The translations under genes were made by a program, and so were the position numbers. The notes below the pieces were generated by a model. The model made no database searches. It saw nothing but the letters and a program-made list of their open reading frames with translations, and had not been told where the DNA came from. Shown here one piece after another: positions 47,301 through 59,100 of a DNA stretch of 64,000 bases (positions within the stretch are counted from its first letter, which is position 1; every line of letters starts with the position of its first letter). The stretch is from contig CM049306.1 of the NCBI GenBank assembly GCA_026874595.1, forward strand, positions 93,675,642 through 93,739,641. The letters run 5' to 3'. The stretch is from Sipunculus nudus (Eukaryota > Annelida > Sipuncula > Golfingiida > Sipunculidae).

Positions 47301-48396
47301 TGATTAATTATTGTGCATTAATATGGAATGTCATGTTTAGATAATAGCGTGAGATAGTTGGTTATAGGCCATACGTGTCTCGCTAGATGTTAATTTCAGG
47401 ACAGATAAGTCGTGTTAATTTCAGTATGTTTTAATTTAGACGGAGCAGCCTCTGTTTTGGCCCGTTTCAGCGTACCGTGTGATGATACCTGCAGCAGTCC
47501 TGGGGCTGAACTGCTTATGTCTCAGTGGAGACAGCTAAGATGTGGTGTCCACATGTGAATTAAGTAAGTCGATGTCTGGGGAAGGCCACAAGTGATTTCT
47601 CTGTAAAGGATTTAAGAGCTAGTAACGAATTCTTTTAACGGACTAGTAATCGTGTGTGTTGAAACTTTTTGTGTGCGCTTACAGGAAAAGACCGTGGACT
47701 TTATATATAAGCATTACCGTAGAGATACCGGATATTACTGTGTGAAAGCTTATTCTGGTACCTGGTCTTGATACTTCCAGAAGACATCTGCTGTGAGAGA
47801 TTGTGATTAAACGCTCAGAAAAAATAGTCTGTGGCGGTAAGTGGACTGTGAAACGTGTATACACAGCGAGAGATTGAAGATTATAGAAACTCCGTGAATA
47901 CATGACAGTGTTACATCCTGGTGTATCGTTTTGTGCGCGATAGCAAAGTGGCTAGGAACCGAGTGATCAGGAACTTTGCTGTTTGCCGTCATTTAATATT
48001 GGACTCTGTATTTATGTGATCATATTTACTGTTGGTGTAAAGGGAGCGTATCTCAAGAGAATGTCAGTAACTTATTTTAGTATATATAATTGTTTTGTTA
48101 ACACAGGTCTTATTTATTTTTTTGCAGTGTAAGTATGTGGGAGTTCAGCCAGTTTGTCTGACCCTTAAAGAACCTGGACGTTCACAACTTTACCGGTGTG
48201 ACAGCCACAAATTGCTTTTGTCCTACCTGATTATTGGCAAAGCTGAGCAAGTCCTGGGAGTCAGTTGTACTCTAGTATTGAACTGACATTTGGTCATTTA
48301 ATGTGCCTCCTGTAAAGAGCATATTGCTTTTTTCTTAACTTGGATGATTGTTATTTACAAGGAACGTCAACTCCCTCAATAACAAGCCGAAATTCT
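44311..48396. other. Long noncoding stretch
   Basis: About 4 kb. The frame open from roughly 46940 to 47294 (plus) is the longest but has a second long frame overlapping it and no domain or splice evidence. No repeat was recognised. Confidence 0.3.
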
Positions 48397-48437
48397 GTAA
48401 AAAAAAAAAAAAATAAAAAATAAATATAAATAAAAAA
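48397..48437. repeat. A-rich tract
   Basis: Fifteen consecutive A followed by TAAA-type repeats. It could be the tail of an old retroposed sequence reading from the left, but no source transcript or target duplication was recognised. Confidence 0.6.
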
Positions 48438-48939
48438 ATGTTTTCTTTGATTGCGTTAGCATTGCTTATTAACAAAGGCCACTGATATCTTTGGCTTCTT
48501 TAGTTTTTTTTTTAAATTTTATTCCAAGCTCTTGAACAGTCTGACACGTATCAGTGTGATACTGTTTTGGCAGTGGCTGGTTGTGTTTTTTCGATTCCAT
48601 GCTAAAGATTATAGTTCAGTATGATCTAAGGATCCGAAGTTCTCACTACATTAACTCTATTTTACGAATGACAAAATATTTGGCAGATATAGGAAAAGAT
48701 TAACACCCATTTTTGCTATTCCTATTATTGTAGAACACCAATCCATCCGAAATTAACCGCAATAAATCAGGATTTAGGTTAAGAATATTATAAAATAAAA
48801 GCTCACGATTTTTATGATCCAGTGTGGTTTATCACGCATGAATCTGTAATTCATTAGAGAAAAAAAAAACGGAATAGAAGAAACGCCTTTAAAGATACTG
48901 GACTTGTGCCAGTGTTACCATGACACCACAAGCCGCCCA

Positions 48940-49060
48940 CAATAACTGCCATTGACCAATCAGCTTTCGGCCTGAGGGCAGGGCGCGTCTTCCGCTTGAA
49001 CGGTTCCGCATAATAACATAAAGGTAATTGGCTGAGAAAGTGAAGTGAAAGTATTTGTTG
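48940..49060. promoter_or_regulatory. Promoter-like segment: opposed CCAAT boxes, GC-rich core, IRF-like repeat
   Basis: ACCAATCAGC (CCAAT at 48956-48960) and ATTGGCTGA (inverted CCAAT, 49026-49030) flank a locally GC-rich stretch (GGGCAGGGCGCG). They are followed at 49034-49052 by GAGAAAGTGAAGTGAAAGT, which fits an IRF/ISRE-type direct repeat. No downstream gene start was recognised, so function is inferred from motif clustering alone. Confidence 0.28.
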
Positions 49061-51937
49061 CTGCTTCTGTTCGTGATTTTAGATCCACCCTCGTGACGTT
49101 CCAGGTCTCCCCTTCTGACATGTTTAGCCGCTTGCTTTTTTTCTGGCTAGGACATTAATGTTATAAGAGCAGACACGTCTCACCCGGATTTAATATGTCT
49201 TGAGGCTGAAACTTGATACCGGCATCATACTTCATAAACCCGGCTTTTAACCCCAATATCCTAGCCCCAGACGGGATCTTGGTTGTTTTTCCAAAATGGG
49301 TGACCTAAAACAGGTTCTACCTGGCCCGGCCTGGCATCTCAAGCTTTTCCAAACTCTAACCTGTTCCTCTTTTTAAAGATATATAGTGATATCAATATAA
49401 CCTTCCAGTTCGTTTTTCATGCGAACACCTGAATCAATTTTTTAATGAACTGTTATGGTTATAAATATTAGATATTGTTACGAAAAAGTGGCAAACCATT
49501 TACGAGAGATATCCGATTTCTTAAGTCAAAGTTTTTATTTCGTATACATAAAATTATTTACATAAGATATCATTTACTGAAAAAAAGATAAAATATGTAA
49601 ACATGTGACTATGATAAACTTGATTTAATTAATTATTTGTTTTCAGTGCATAGTCCACGAAAGAAAGATTATTAAGAAGGGGGGGGGGGGGGGTCAGATT
49701 TGTTATATATAATGTGTTTCATAGGAAGCTGCATATATTTCGATTGCAGAAACAGCAAACATATTAGAGTAGAATGACAGGCTGGACCTTTGACCACGGG
49801 GAGCCGCCGTGTCTCCGTGGACAGGCCTGTACAGAACGACTGTTTGAATAACTGATGGTCTTCCTATGGTCGTGTTTGACAGTGTTCTGATTTGATGCGT
49901 CGGCCTTTGTTGGCGCCATTTACTAGTGAGTCTACAAACACCACTACCATCACTGAACAAACGGTAATGAGCTATTTAGGGTAATAAGAACACGCTGAAA
50001 GTCTGTTAAACTTTGATGGTTCAGAGTGGCTTTTGACATACGATCGTATGAAACAGAAGTCTCTGGTGTCGTGAAGTTGTAAGGGCCGGGGAAGTACTTC
50101 CTGTTGCCAAGAACTAGCTTCCCGCCATCACCAATTGCCAATTATGGCAAATCATCAGAACAGCACAGGGATGACAAATTCATACCAGCAGTACATGTCT
50201 TTTATTTGCTTCTTATAACTGACTCAATCGCAAGCAGCCCAGCACCGCCATCAGTCTCTGTCACAGGCTGTCCACCCGTCCATTCGGCAGTTCCCAAACA
50301 CCGATCTCAGTCCTGCTTGCTAATACGCTGCCTCGGACTGGTCACGTGGCTTGGTCTGATTGTGTTTTCTGGGCTGGAAATCCCCACGGCCTAAAAGACA
50401 TCCTGGTTAAAGACTTGGAATACTAATAGCATTTCAAAGACAGACAATAATTCTGCATGTCACCATCTTCCCGTAGAGTCGTACATTAAGTGGCCGGTCC
50501 GTCTCCCTTGACATGTTATTTGCCATATCAAATTTCTGCCCGGACTAAATTAATACTTACCCCCTGATGATCATTTTAATGACTGAACTTAAACAGAATA
50601 CAACGCTAGCTGACGTTAAAGATTGGCAGTGATGACCATGCTAGGAGTAGCAGATAGACTTTGTGACCTTTCGGCGTTTCTTACATCTGTATTACTTTGA
50701 TTATATTTTACTCTTAAATATCAAAATCGTGTTCTTCTTTATCAGATGAAGTAGCTTAACAGTGTGAAACTTTAAAAATATAAATATAAATATGAATGAA
50801 TTCAATGCAAAAAATCCGGCTTTTGCATTTGAAAATATGGGAGTAGTATAAATCCGAGAACGTTTGTGATGCTCAGGTTATATTTAAAATAACTAAAATT
50901 TATAGATTTCCTAAATCAGTGGAAATAAATTTGTTTTTAATTCCACTTTTACTGAAAATAAGATATTTATATCTTGTTAAGAAATCATGTAATTTGTGTT
51001 TCGATTAACACAACGTTTGCCAGGGTATGTTTATGTGAGAAAAGACTCGTAAATACTGTGATCTGTTTACAAGCCTAGTTAAATTGGTGGTGCTTAAAAT
51101 TATGAAATGAGGCGATAATCAAAATATTTGAAGTGTCTAATAGAAAAACAATAAAATGAATAAAGCTTAATTATTAATTTGATCTTATATTAGTTTTGTT
51201 ACATGGGGTTTAGCCCTCTGTAGTATAGTATTTGGAGGTATTTTAATTTTTCACACCCCAAAAGCCCGGGTGAAGCAATTTCAGATTTCCCTCGCCTTAG
51301 ATTAACCGATGGGGGGCGGGGGCGGGGGGTGTAGTTATAAGATTTCCATTTTAGATAAATTCCCTGGATAACTTGAATAGGGTTCTTATTACCCCCTACG
51401 ATTTATGATTACTCCTTTAAAACAGTTGTTTCTTTATGTTTATTTAACGAAATTTACGAAATTACATTCTTCTTCCAATAAGTCTGCATCTTTGTAAATC
51501 TTATGTAGGCATGTAATGTGGCATGCGCTTTTGTGAAGTGTATAAATCAATAGAAATATAATTAACAATAAAAGTATCATTTTGAGACAATTTTATTGTT
51601 CATAGATTGATTGAATCATTAATTATCTTTCATGTAGTGTATTGAAATCATATATCATGAGTTACAACATAAGAATTAATTAGTTAGATTAATCATCCAT
51701 GTGGTGATCTGAACAGTGCTTGGGTAACCTGATATTAAGCTTAGACTATCCCTAGGGGTAATCTGAAATCGATTTCAGATTACCGGGCGGGGGTAACTTA
51801 AAGGGGGGGGGGAGGGGGGTTACCTTAAGTTTCATCGACATCGGTGCAGAAAACATTTAAGAATCATGTGACAGATCCAGCATAGTGCATTGATCATATA
51901 AAAAAGAGGCAAGGTTTTGATGTATTTCCTGGTACAG
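49061..51937. other. Noncoding, nothing recognised apart from homopolymer G runs
   Basis: A 15-base G run at 49679-49693 and G-rich stretches near 51312-51330 and 51803-51818. The frames 49703-49960 (minus) and 50104-50394 (plus) are unrecognised. Confidence 0.35.
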
Positions 51938-52385
51938 ATGTAGGGCTCAGGTCCGAACTTGGACTCCAATCCGACTCGAGCCTGCTTTTTCAAGGACTCG
52001 GACTTCGACTCGAAGGTCCTGGACTCGAGTCTAGTAGCAGATAAATTTTGTCACCAAGGAGGTTAAATTTGGAAAACATACCACAAGTCTTCCGCGGAAA
52101 GTATTTATAAAATATTACAAAACTAATTAGATATTAACCATCGGACAACTGTGATTTGGATCATATGGAAATAACTCTTGAATGTTAAAAAATGGACGGA
52201 ATCTAACCATATGTAATTTAACAATTAGGTTAAACAACTAATGGGAATAAATAAAAAAAATAAATCTTTTACCTCAATTTCCGATTTATAAATTTTTAAT
52301 AAATACACTTTGTATTAGACTCACATTCTAAAAAACCCGGACTTAAAGAAGTTGGACTTGGACTCGGACCAAAAGGACTCATCTG
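51938..52385. repeat. Dispersed GACTCG-rich repeat, copy 2
   Basis: Same organisation as 8472-8925: a GACTCG-rich head (51938-52045), an AT-rich spacer of about 280 bases, and a short GACTCG-rich tail (52325-52385). Confidence 0.75.
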
Positions 52386-52859
52386 CTTAAACCATCCCGC
52401 TCCGGTTAATTTCACAGATAAGGCGTTCACGTTACCACTGGGAATATAGGCGAATCAATTAAAATTGATGGTGGGAGTGTTACATATAAGATAATCGTTC
52501 TGTCGCATTGTTTAGTGCCACATTATCAAGATACCGATGTCATATAAACACCTGTGTCAGACCCACAGTAGCCTAGTTATACATGGCAGGCTCGTCAAAT
52601 GTCTAGTGGCTGTCACCAACAGAGTAATAACGAGGAACTCCACACCGACGGACGATGCCCAAAGATCAAATATAAAAATCACTGTTGACGGTCTGTCGCA
52701 GTAGAGAACCAACTCCCATTCCCTGAACTTTACACCTTGATCCCCCTTCCAGGTACAGGATATAATTATATAAAATGGAGTTCACTTTGTTCAGAAATGT
52801 GTTCCCTATAATTAACTAGCTAATAAACCCGGTAACCGGTAATTTTTCGATTTTTCTCG

Positions 52860-54300
52860 CATTTTTTCCTATATTTCCAAAATTACAGCAAAGTTGTCAG
52901 TTACTCATCTGTGTTTTCCTCTTGTGTCTTGAAACCTCATCTGTTTAGTAATCATGACTAGTATTATCAGTTCCGAGAGAGTGGTAGTGCCACCTGTATT
53001 TTTCGATTTTTATACCACATTTTCCCTATATTTTAAGACTTTAAATCTTCAGCAGTCTGTCATTTAACAGAGCACTAGTCGTAACTGTTTGACCTAGAAA
53101 CCTCTTACTTATCATCAAGGGAGGTCCATGAAAAAAACTCCTCGGAAACCTGAAATTCGGTCACTATATTCTTTGAATTATGGGCGTGTTTCGGCAGTCA
53201 GGTGAATCTTCTAATTTTACATCCAGGAGGACCTAGAAAAATCTCCTTTGACACTTAAAACTGCGACAAATATTCTTTGAATTATGGGGCCTGTTTAAAT
53301 AAGAATAATTTAAGTATTTTTACAAATTTCATACAAAATCTCCAGTATCCTGAATATATGATGCATCGATTGCCATGATTCTTTCCATGCATATTGATCA
53401 CCAACAGTTCCATCAGTTCCTCAAGGCTGATGGCAGCACCTTTATTATTTTCTAATGTTTACGTATTTCTTCCTCTAATTTTGAGACCTTCAGATAAAGC
53501 AGTCCGGTCGTTGACAACTTAACAGGGCATAAATTGTATCCGTTAGACCTAGAAATGTCTTACCGTACATACTGGGAGGTCCAAGGCAAACTCCTTGGAA
53601 ACTTAGAATTAGGTAATGGTCACCTAAATATTTTCGAGCTATGTGCTGAAAACATGATTTTAAGCACCCAGACAGTCAGGCGGTTCACAAATCGTATACA
53701 TTAGGCCTAGAATCTTCTAAATTATATTCAGGAAGGTCCTGGTCCTGGGTCCCTTGGAAAATACAAAATTAGGTCATTGTGGCCTTTATTTTGCGAGCTA
53801 TAGGACAAACATAACATGATTTGAGTACCCTGTATGTCAGATGATCTCCAATTGTATCCGAAACTCCTAGAAATTTAAAACGCAACATCGAGGGAGGAAA
53901 TCCTGAAATCTGAAACTAGGTCATCATGACCTATATTGTGCGAGCGACTGGCTATAAAAACATTATTTGGAGCACCCAGACTGTCAGACAAGACACAAAT
54001 TGTATCCATTTTACCTAGAAACTTTGAACATAATATCCAGGAATCCTTGGCCAAATCTCCTTGAAAACGTGAAATTAGGTAATGGTGACCACTATCCTGC
54101 GAGTTAGTGGCAAAGAAAACATGATTTTGAGCAATCAGACTGTCAGACAGGGCAGAAATTCGAAATACATTTCTAACTTAGCATCTATGGAATTCCTGGT
54201 AAAATCTTTTTGAAAACATAAAACAAGATGTAAGCTATTTTCTATTTTTAAGGGCAAAAACACAGGAATTTTAGCACTCTAGAAGTCTTACTACCCATTG
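52860..54300. repeat. Degenerate tandem satellite, unit about 150-160 bp
   Basis: Recurring phrases, always in the same order: ACACAAATTGTATCC, then ACCTAGAAAC, then CCAGGAGGTCCTTGG, then CTCCTTGGAAAC, then AAATTAGGTCA, then TTTGCGAGCTA, then GATTTTGAGCACCCAGACTGTCAGAC. The CCTAG landmark falls near 53092, 53548, 53706, 53866 and 54014, spacings of about 148-160 or three times that. Units are heavily diverged. Related phrases reappear once near 54600-54670. Confidence 0.75.
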
Positions 54301-54869
54301 TTCCCTCAGGGTCCCTTAACAACATTTTTTTTCACCATATCATAAAATCAATAATTAATGCAGCTGAGCGTAGACCCATGGATCTTTTGTTTAATTATGT
54401 TCCACGGATTTAAAGGCCACGGAACCGAAAAAATATTGAGAGAAAGAAAAGTAATTAAAGTTGTAAATCTCCATATTAAGACTATTATTTGAACTGGCAC
54501 GGCTGACTTTTAATCCTGCTAAGCAATAGCGATTTGTAACTGTCCCTCGTTCTTCCAGCCGTTCGTTCGCCTCTACATTATAGCAGACTACAAATCATAA
54601 CCGTTCGGTCTGGAAAGTTCTAATTTTATTTTCAGCAAACAGATCATGTGAAATCTCCTTGGAACCCCAAAGTTAGTTCTCAGTTCTGCAATGTAAGTGG
54701 GTAAAAACAAAGAGGTTTTTGAATGTCGTAAAATATATAGTCTTCCCTGTGTTCAAGGCTAGTAAAATAAAAATGTTGCATTTGGTTATGTAACAGAATT
54801 GTCATCATATTCGTTATGAATTTTGTGAAAAAAAATCGGGTCAAAATTTCACCAAGAGTTCCAAGGAAA

Positions 54870-54994
54870 AACGGCAGGAGTTTTGTCTGACGGAAGTACA
54901 TTAATGCCCTGAATGAGTGCACATTTGAAAAGTACTGACATTTTAGATATATAAAAAACGACAGGAGTTTTATCTGACGGAAGTACATTAATGC
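54870..54994. repeat. Direct repeat, two units of ~87 bp
   Basis: ACGGCAGGAGTTTTGTCTGA (54871) and ACGACAGGAGTTTTATCTGA (54958) are followed by the same CGGAAGTACATTAATGC. The start of the unit appears a third time at 55059, where it enters the inverted repeat. Confidence 0.8.
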
Positions 54995-55223
54995 ATTATT
55001 ATGACAAGTGGATTCCATCTTTTTCCTTATTCTTCATCTGTTGTCCTAGATATATAAAACGACAGAAATGCTCCGGGTCTTTTATTATCAGTAAGTAAAC
55101 CGAACGGTTATGATTTTACTCAAAGTGGATCGATAATTTAGGGGATTTTTGGTGGATACTTTTGCAGTTATATCACACTTATAGTTTTCCTTGACTCATC
55201 CACGTATCATTTTATATATATAT

Positions 55224-55278
<55 letters not shown>

Positions 55279-56128
55279 CTAATTAACAAGATTCCTTTGA
55301 TTATCATCTTGGAAACCGTTGCGATTTAAAAATTCCTTGAGTAAAGTCATATGGCATTTACACTTTTTTTCTTGATTTCAGATTCTCTTCGCTTCGCTAT
55401 TCGGTTCCAGACAAGCCCTGGAATCCCTTTCCATCTTACATTTGGAAAAAAAAGAGTTGCTAAAACGGTTAAAAGAAAGACGGTGTTGCACAGTGAAACA
55501 CACGTAGCTATTTCGAGGGAAGAGGAGCTTTTTAAAATTCCAGTCATGCTTGTTTCAATCGGTAATATACAGACAGATCATTCCTAGTGTTACATGTGTG
55601 TCTAAAAATACAGTAAATAAAAATACAAATAGAGAAAAATATATATTATATATGTTTTATATATATAATATATATATAAATGTACGTCACTTTTGAATTA
55701 AGATTTCTATACATGTCATGCCTTTTAGTTATAAATTGTGTTTGGACTATCGTTCTGCTGATCTGGAATAATCCCATAACTCTAAATTGATTTTAATTTT
55801 TTTATAATATTTAACTATCGATTTTATTACCGCTCCATGCTTGTAGCAGATACTTGACGTGCGCTGTTATTGTATTTGGACAGATCACTTTCAAAAGAAC
55901 CGTCTAACCCCCGCATGTTTTTATTACCAGTTAAAATGATATATTTACTATGCCATTCTATAGTTTAATTCCATATGAATTGCTTCTAGACATTGTTATT
56001 AGATTTGATTTGTTCTGCAATCGGTTTACTTTCTGATAATAAAAGACCCGGAGCATTTCTGTCGTTTTATATATCCAGGACAACATATGAAGAGTAAGGG
56101 AAAAAATGAATCCACTTGTCATAATAAT
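54995..56128. repeat. Inverted repeat, 108-bp arms with 919-bp loop
   Basis: The left arm (54995-55102) and right arm (56022-56128) are reverse complements with few mismatches, for example AACGACAGAAATGCTCCGGG against CCCGGAGCATTTCTGTCGTT. The loop holds a (TA)n tract and the unrecognised frame 55351-55587. No target-site duplication is evident at the outer edges. It could be a non-autonomous DNA element with terminal inverted repeats, or an inverted duplication of the neighbouring 87-bp repeat. Confidence 0.8.
55212..55276. repeat. (TA)n microsatellite
   Basis: About 30 TA units with one ACATG interruption, inside the loop of the inverted repeat. Confidence 0.95.
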
Positions 56129-59100
56129 GTGACACTGGCAGAAATAAACTTTCAATAAATGTGTTCCGCTGCTCATAAACAAGCCACGAAATCAAATACT
56201 GGTTCTGTATTATTTACAGGGAGCACACATAATGACCCCGCAGTAATCTCAATTTTATAACATTACTTCATTCTCTGTCACTGTCGATTTGGACATTTCT
56301 TTTTCGTGGGACGTTTAAACAATTTGTCTCCAGCTACGTGCTGACGTCAGCAAAAATCCTAGAAGCTTTGGATATGAAGAGCAGCTGATCTTTTAAAATT
56401 ACGTATTAAACAAAGGAAATGCCATTTTAACCGAAGGTTCTCCTCCGCAAGGGTATCACATATTTACAATCAGATCAACATATTGCATAATAATCATACA
56501 TTTGTATATACTATGTTGGTTAATTTCGCGTGATTCCTCTGTCCTTGACCAAGTCATGTGACCCACTCTTACAGTTTCCTGGATCCACCATCTAGGTATT
56601 CCACTGATTAATGACTGTGTATCGTAGTTAACAATAGGATCTCGTTATATCTGAAGGGTACATTAATGATATCTACTTGATGGTTACGAATCTGTTCCAA
56701 TAATCATTAGAATTATAGATCATTATGTCTTGCATCTATGCAACATAACCTGTATTCATCTTTCTGTTTTCAGGGGCGGAATAAGTACTTCAGAATTGAG
56801 GGTTCGCAAAACCCACTATTATAATTAAGAGTGACAGGAATATCAGAAGACTTAATACATAATTCTCGCAGACAAAAGTAGACAAGCAAATTTATTGCGA
56901 GACACATAATTCTGTGCATTTTCAATATCAAGCGTGCACCCCCATCGTGTGCACCCCCCCCCCCCCCCATCCCGCCAAATCGGCCGTTTCAGTCAGGGAG
57001 GTTTTTCTTAGGCGAATCTTTATGGACATATTGAGATAAAGGGGAAGTCAAAGTATGAAGTCTCTGAGTCTTCCACCGGAAACGTAATGAGTTGAGGTCA
57101 TGAGGACAGGGTTTCTTCATTAGCTGGTAGGTTTTACAGACCGGGTGGGTGATGTGAACTGCGTGATGTTTAGCAGCGGTCTGTGAACCGTCTGACACAC
57201 GACAAGCCCCACTCAAATAAAGTCTGGTCTGCCCGGTCCAACATCTTTTCCAAATTTACCAGACCAGCGGACCTGCCCACCCGTCTGCCCAAACTGTCTG
57301 CCGACCCATCACTCTCTGAACGCCGGAAGTACCGAGCTTGACATCCCATGCGGCCCGTTATAATTGGCCGTGACAGGACAGTACCGCCCTGCTAAACGAG
57401 GCGCTAATTTCTATGAACAAGAGCAAATTGTGGCCGTCTTGAGGAAAGGTCAAGCAGAAACAACATGTGGAATTGTTCATCCAACGATGATTCATCCGGA
57501 CACAGATCGGCAATTATCGGTGTATAAGGTTTATAAAGAAGTCCTTTACAAGACGCGTAACATGTCAAGGGCCAAACACCAGACGGGACTGAACCTGGCC
57601 AGCATAACCATCTAATATTAAAACACTTGTATAATATCTGTCATGCATTTATTTGGGGTGCAAGTTCTGTACGCTGTTTGTTATAGGAAGGGCAACTGTA
57701 CTGTGTGTATTGTAACGGGTAATCGCGATGTTATATCCAGCACAAAGTATAACACAAGCCATCATTCCTGCAGATGTCGTTTCTACTCAAAAGTAACCTC
57801 TTCTGTTTGGGCACTGTGGGAAGGAAAGGACAACTTATCTCATTGTCGACCTGAAACTCAAAATTTGTTACATTTCAATGAAACATCTTCTGTTTAAATT
57901 TGACATGCGCATTCTTACAAAATATTACTTATTTCGCAAAGTCGTCACCACAAAAGCACCCATGTTTTTGTAATTTGCCTTGAAACAATATTTCACTACA
58001 TTATTATCTACGCCACTGGTACATTTAGAAGCCCCGGTGCACTGTGGGGATCAGATTTTGACCCCAACCACCCCTTAACCGCAGAGTCGGACTCTTATGA
58101 GTCCGAGATTGCGCAGGCTGGACACAAGCTTGATGAACAGTAAAAAAGTCATGGTAACCGAAGATGAAAGACTGATTCAGGGTCGCCTATAATTCCGCAT
58201 CATTAAGACATTCTGTTGTCTCTCAGCGTCCCGCTCTCCTACAAGGCGCTTCTAATTATACACTGTCCTTTGAATCTGTCTATAACTGTGACAGAACGCC
58301 CTATCGCCCTCAATTTACGACTCGCACCGGAATGGACTTTCTGTTAATAATTCTCTTTCCGTTCTATTCTCCCGCTGCATTGCCATAAACTTGGTTTTTC
58401 GTGGGAGGCTTAGAACGAGTCCATCTCTCATGGTCTCTGTGTAATGCCAAATATACTCCAATAACGTACTTTATCGGTTATGCAGGGGCGTCATTATGGG
58501 GGTGGGGGGTTAATGGGGGTATATATACCCACCCTCCCCACACACACATTTAGGCAAGGGGAGGGATGATAAATGTAATCATCCCTCAAGGCTGCGATTC
58601 AGAGCGAAAGATTTATATACTGATATTTGTTAGAATGGGAGACTTTTGTTACAATTCTGCAAACCTTTTTGCTTGACCATATTTTTTAATCTTATACTTG
58701 GTTGTAATATCTCAAATATATCAAAGTTCACACGCAATATATATATTTATATATAATAAATTTGAAATATTTCATTATTAGTATAAGTTTACTCCAACCT
58801 ATCCCTATGAGTCACTTCCCACACCCACCCCACCCTTGAAGATAAAATGACGTTTTTATGTATAGAATTCAACGTAAGGTCCCACCGGAATGGTCTCCCT
58901 GGCTTAAACAAATCAACTTTATAATAAACTCCAAAACGTAACTAAAACCAGACATTCTGGAATGTGATACAGGAAACTGCTCATTAAAGAAGGAATTCAT
59001 TACTTTGATAATCAATTAACTGTTAAGTAGGTCACGTGAACCGTGGCTGGCGACTTTCGTGCGGCCCTGAATGACGTCACACCAAGTTGTATGTAACTTA

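Noticed and set aside
57364-57615. 83-residue frame with coding-like composition
   Set aside because: It starts at TTG straight after a stop, no family is recognised, and candidate splice sites are weak. Mentioned only in the regional note.
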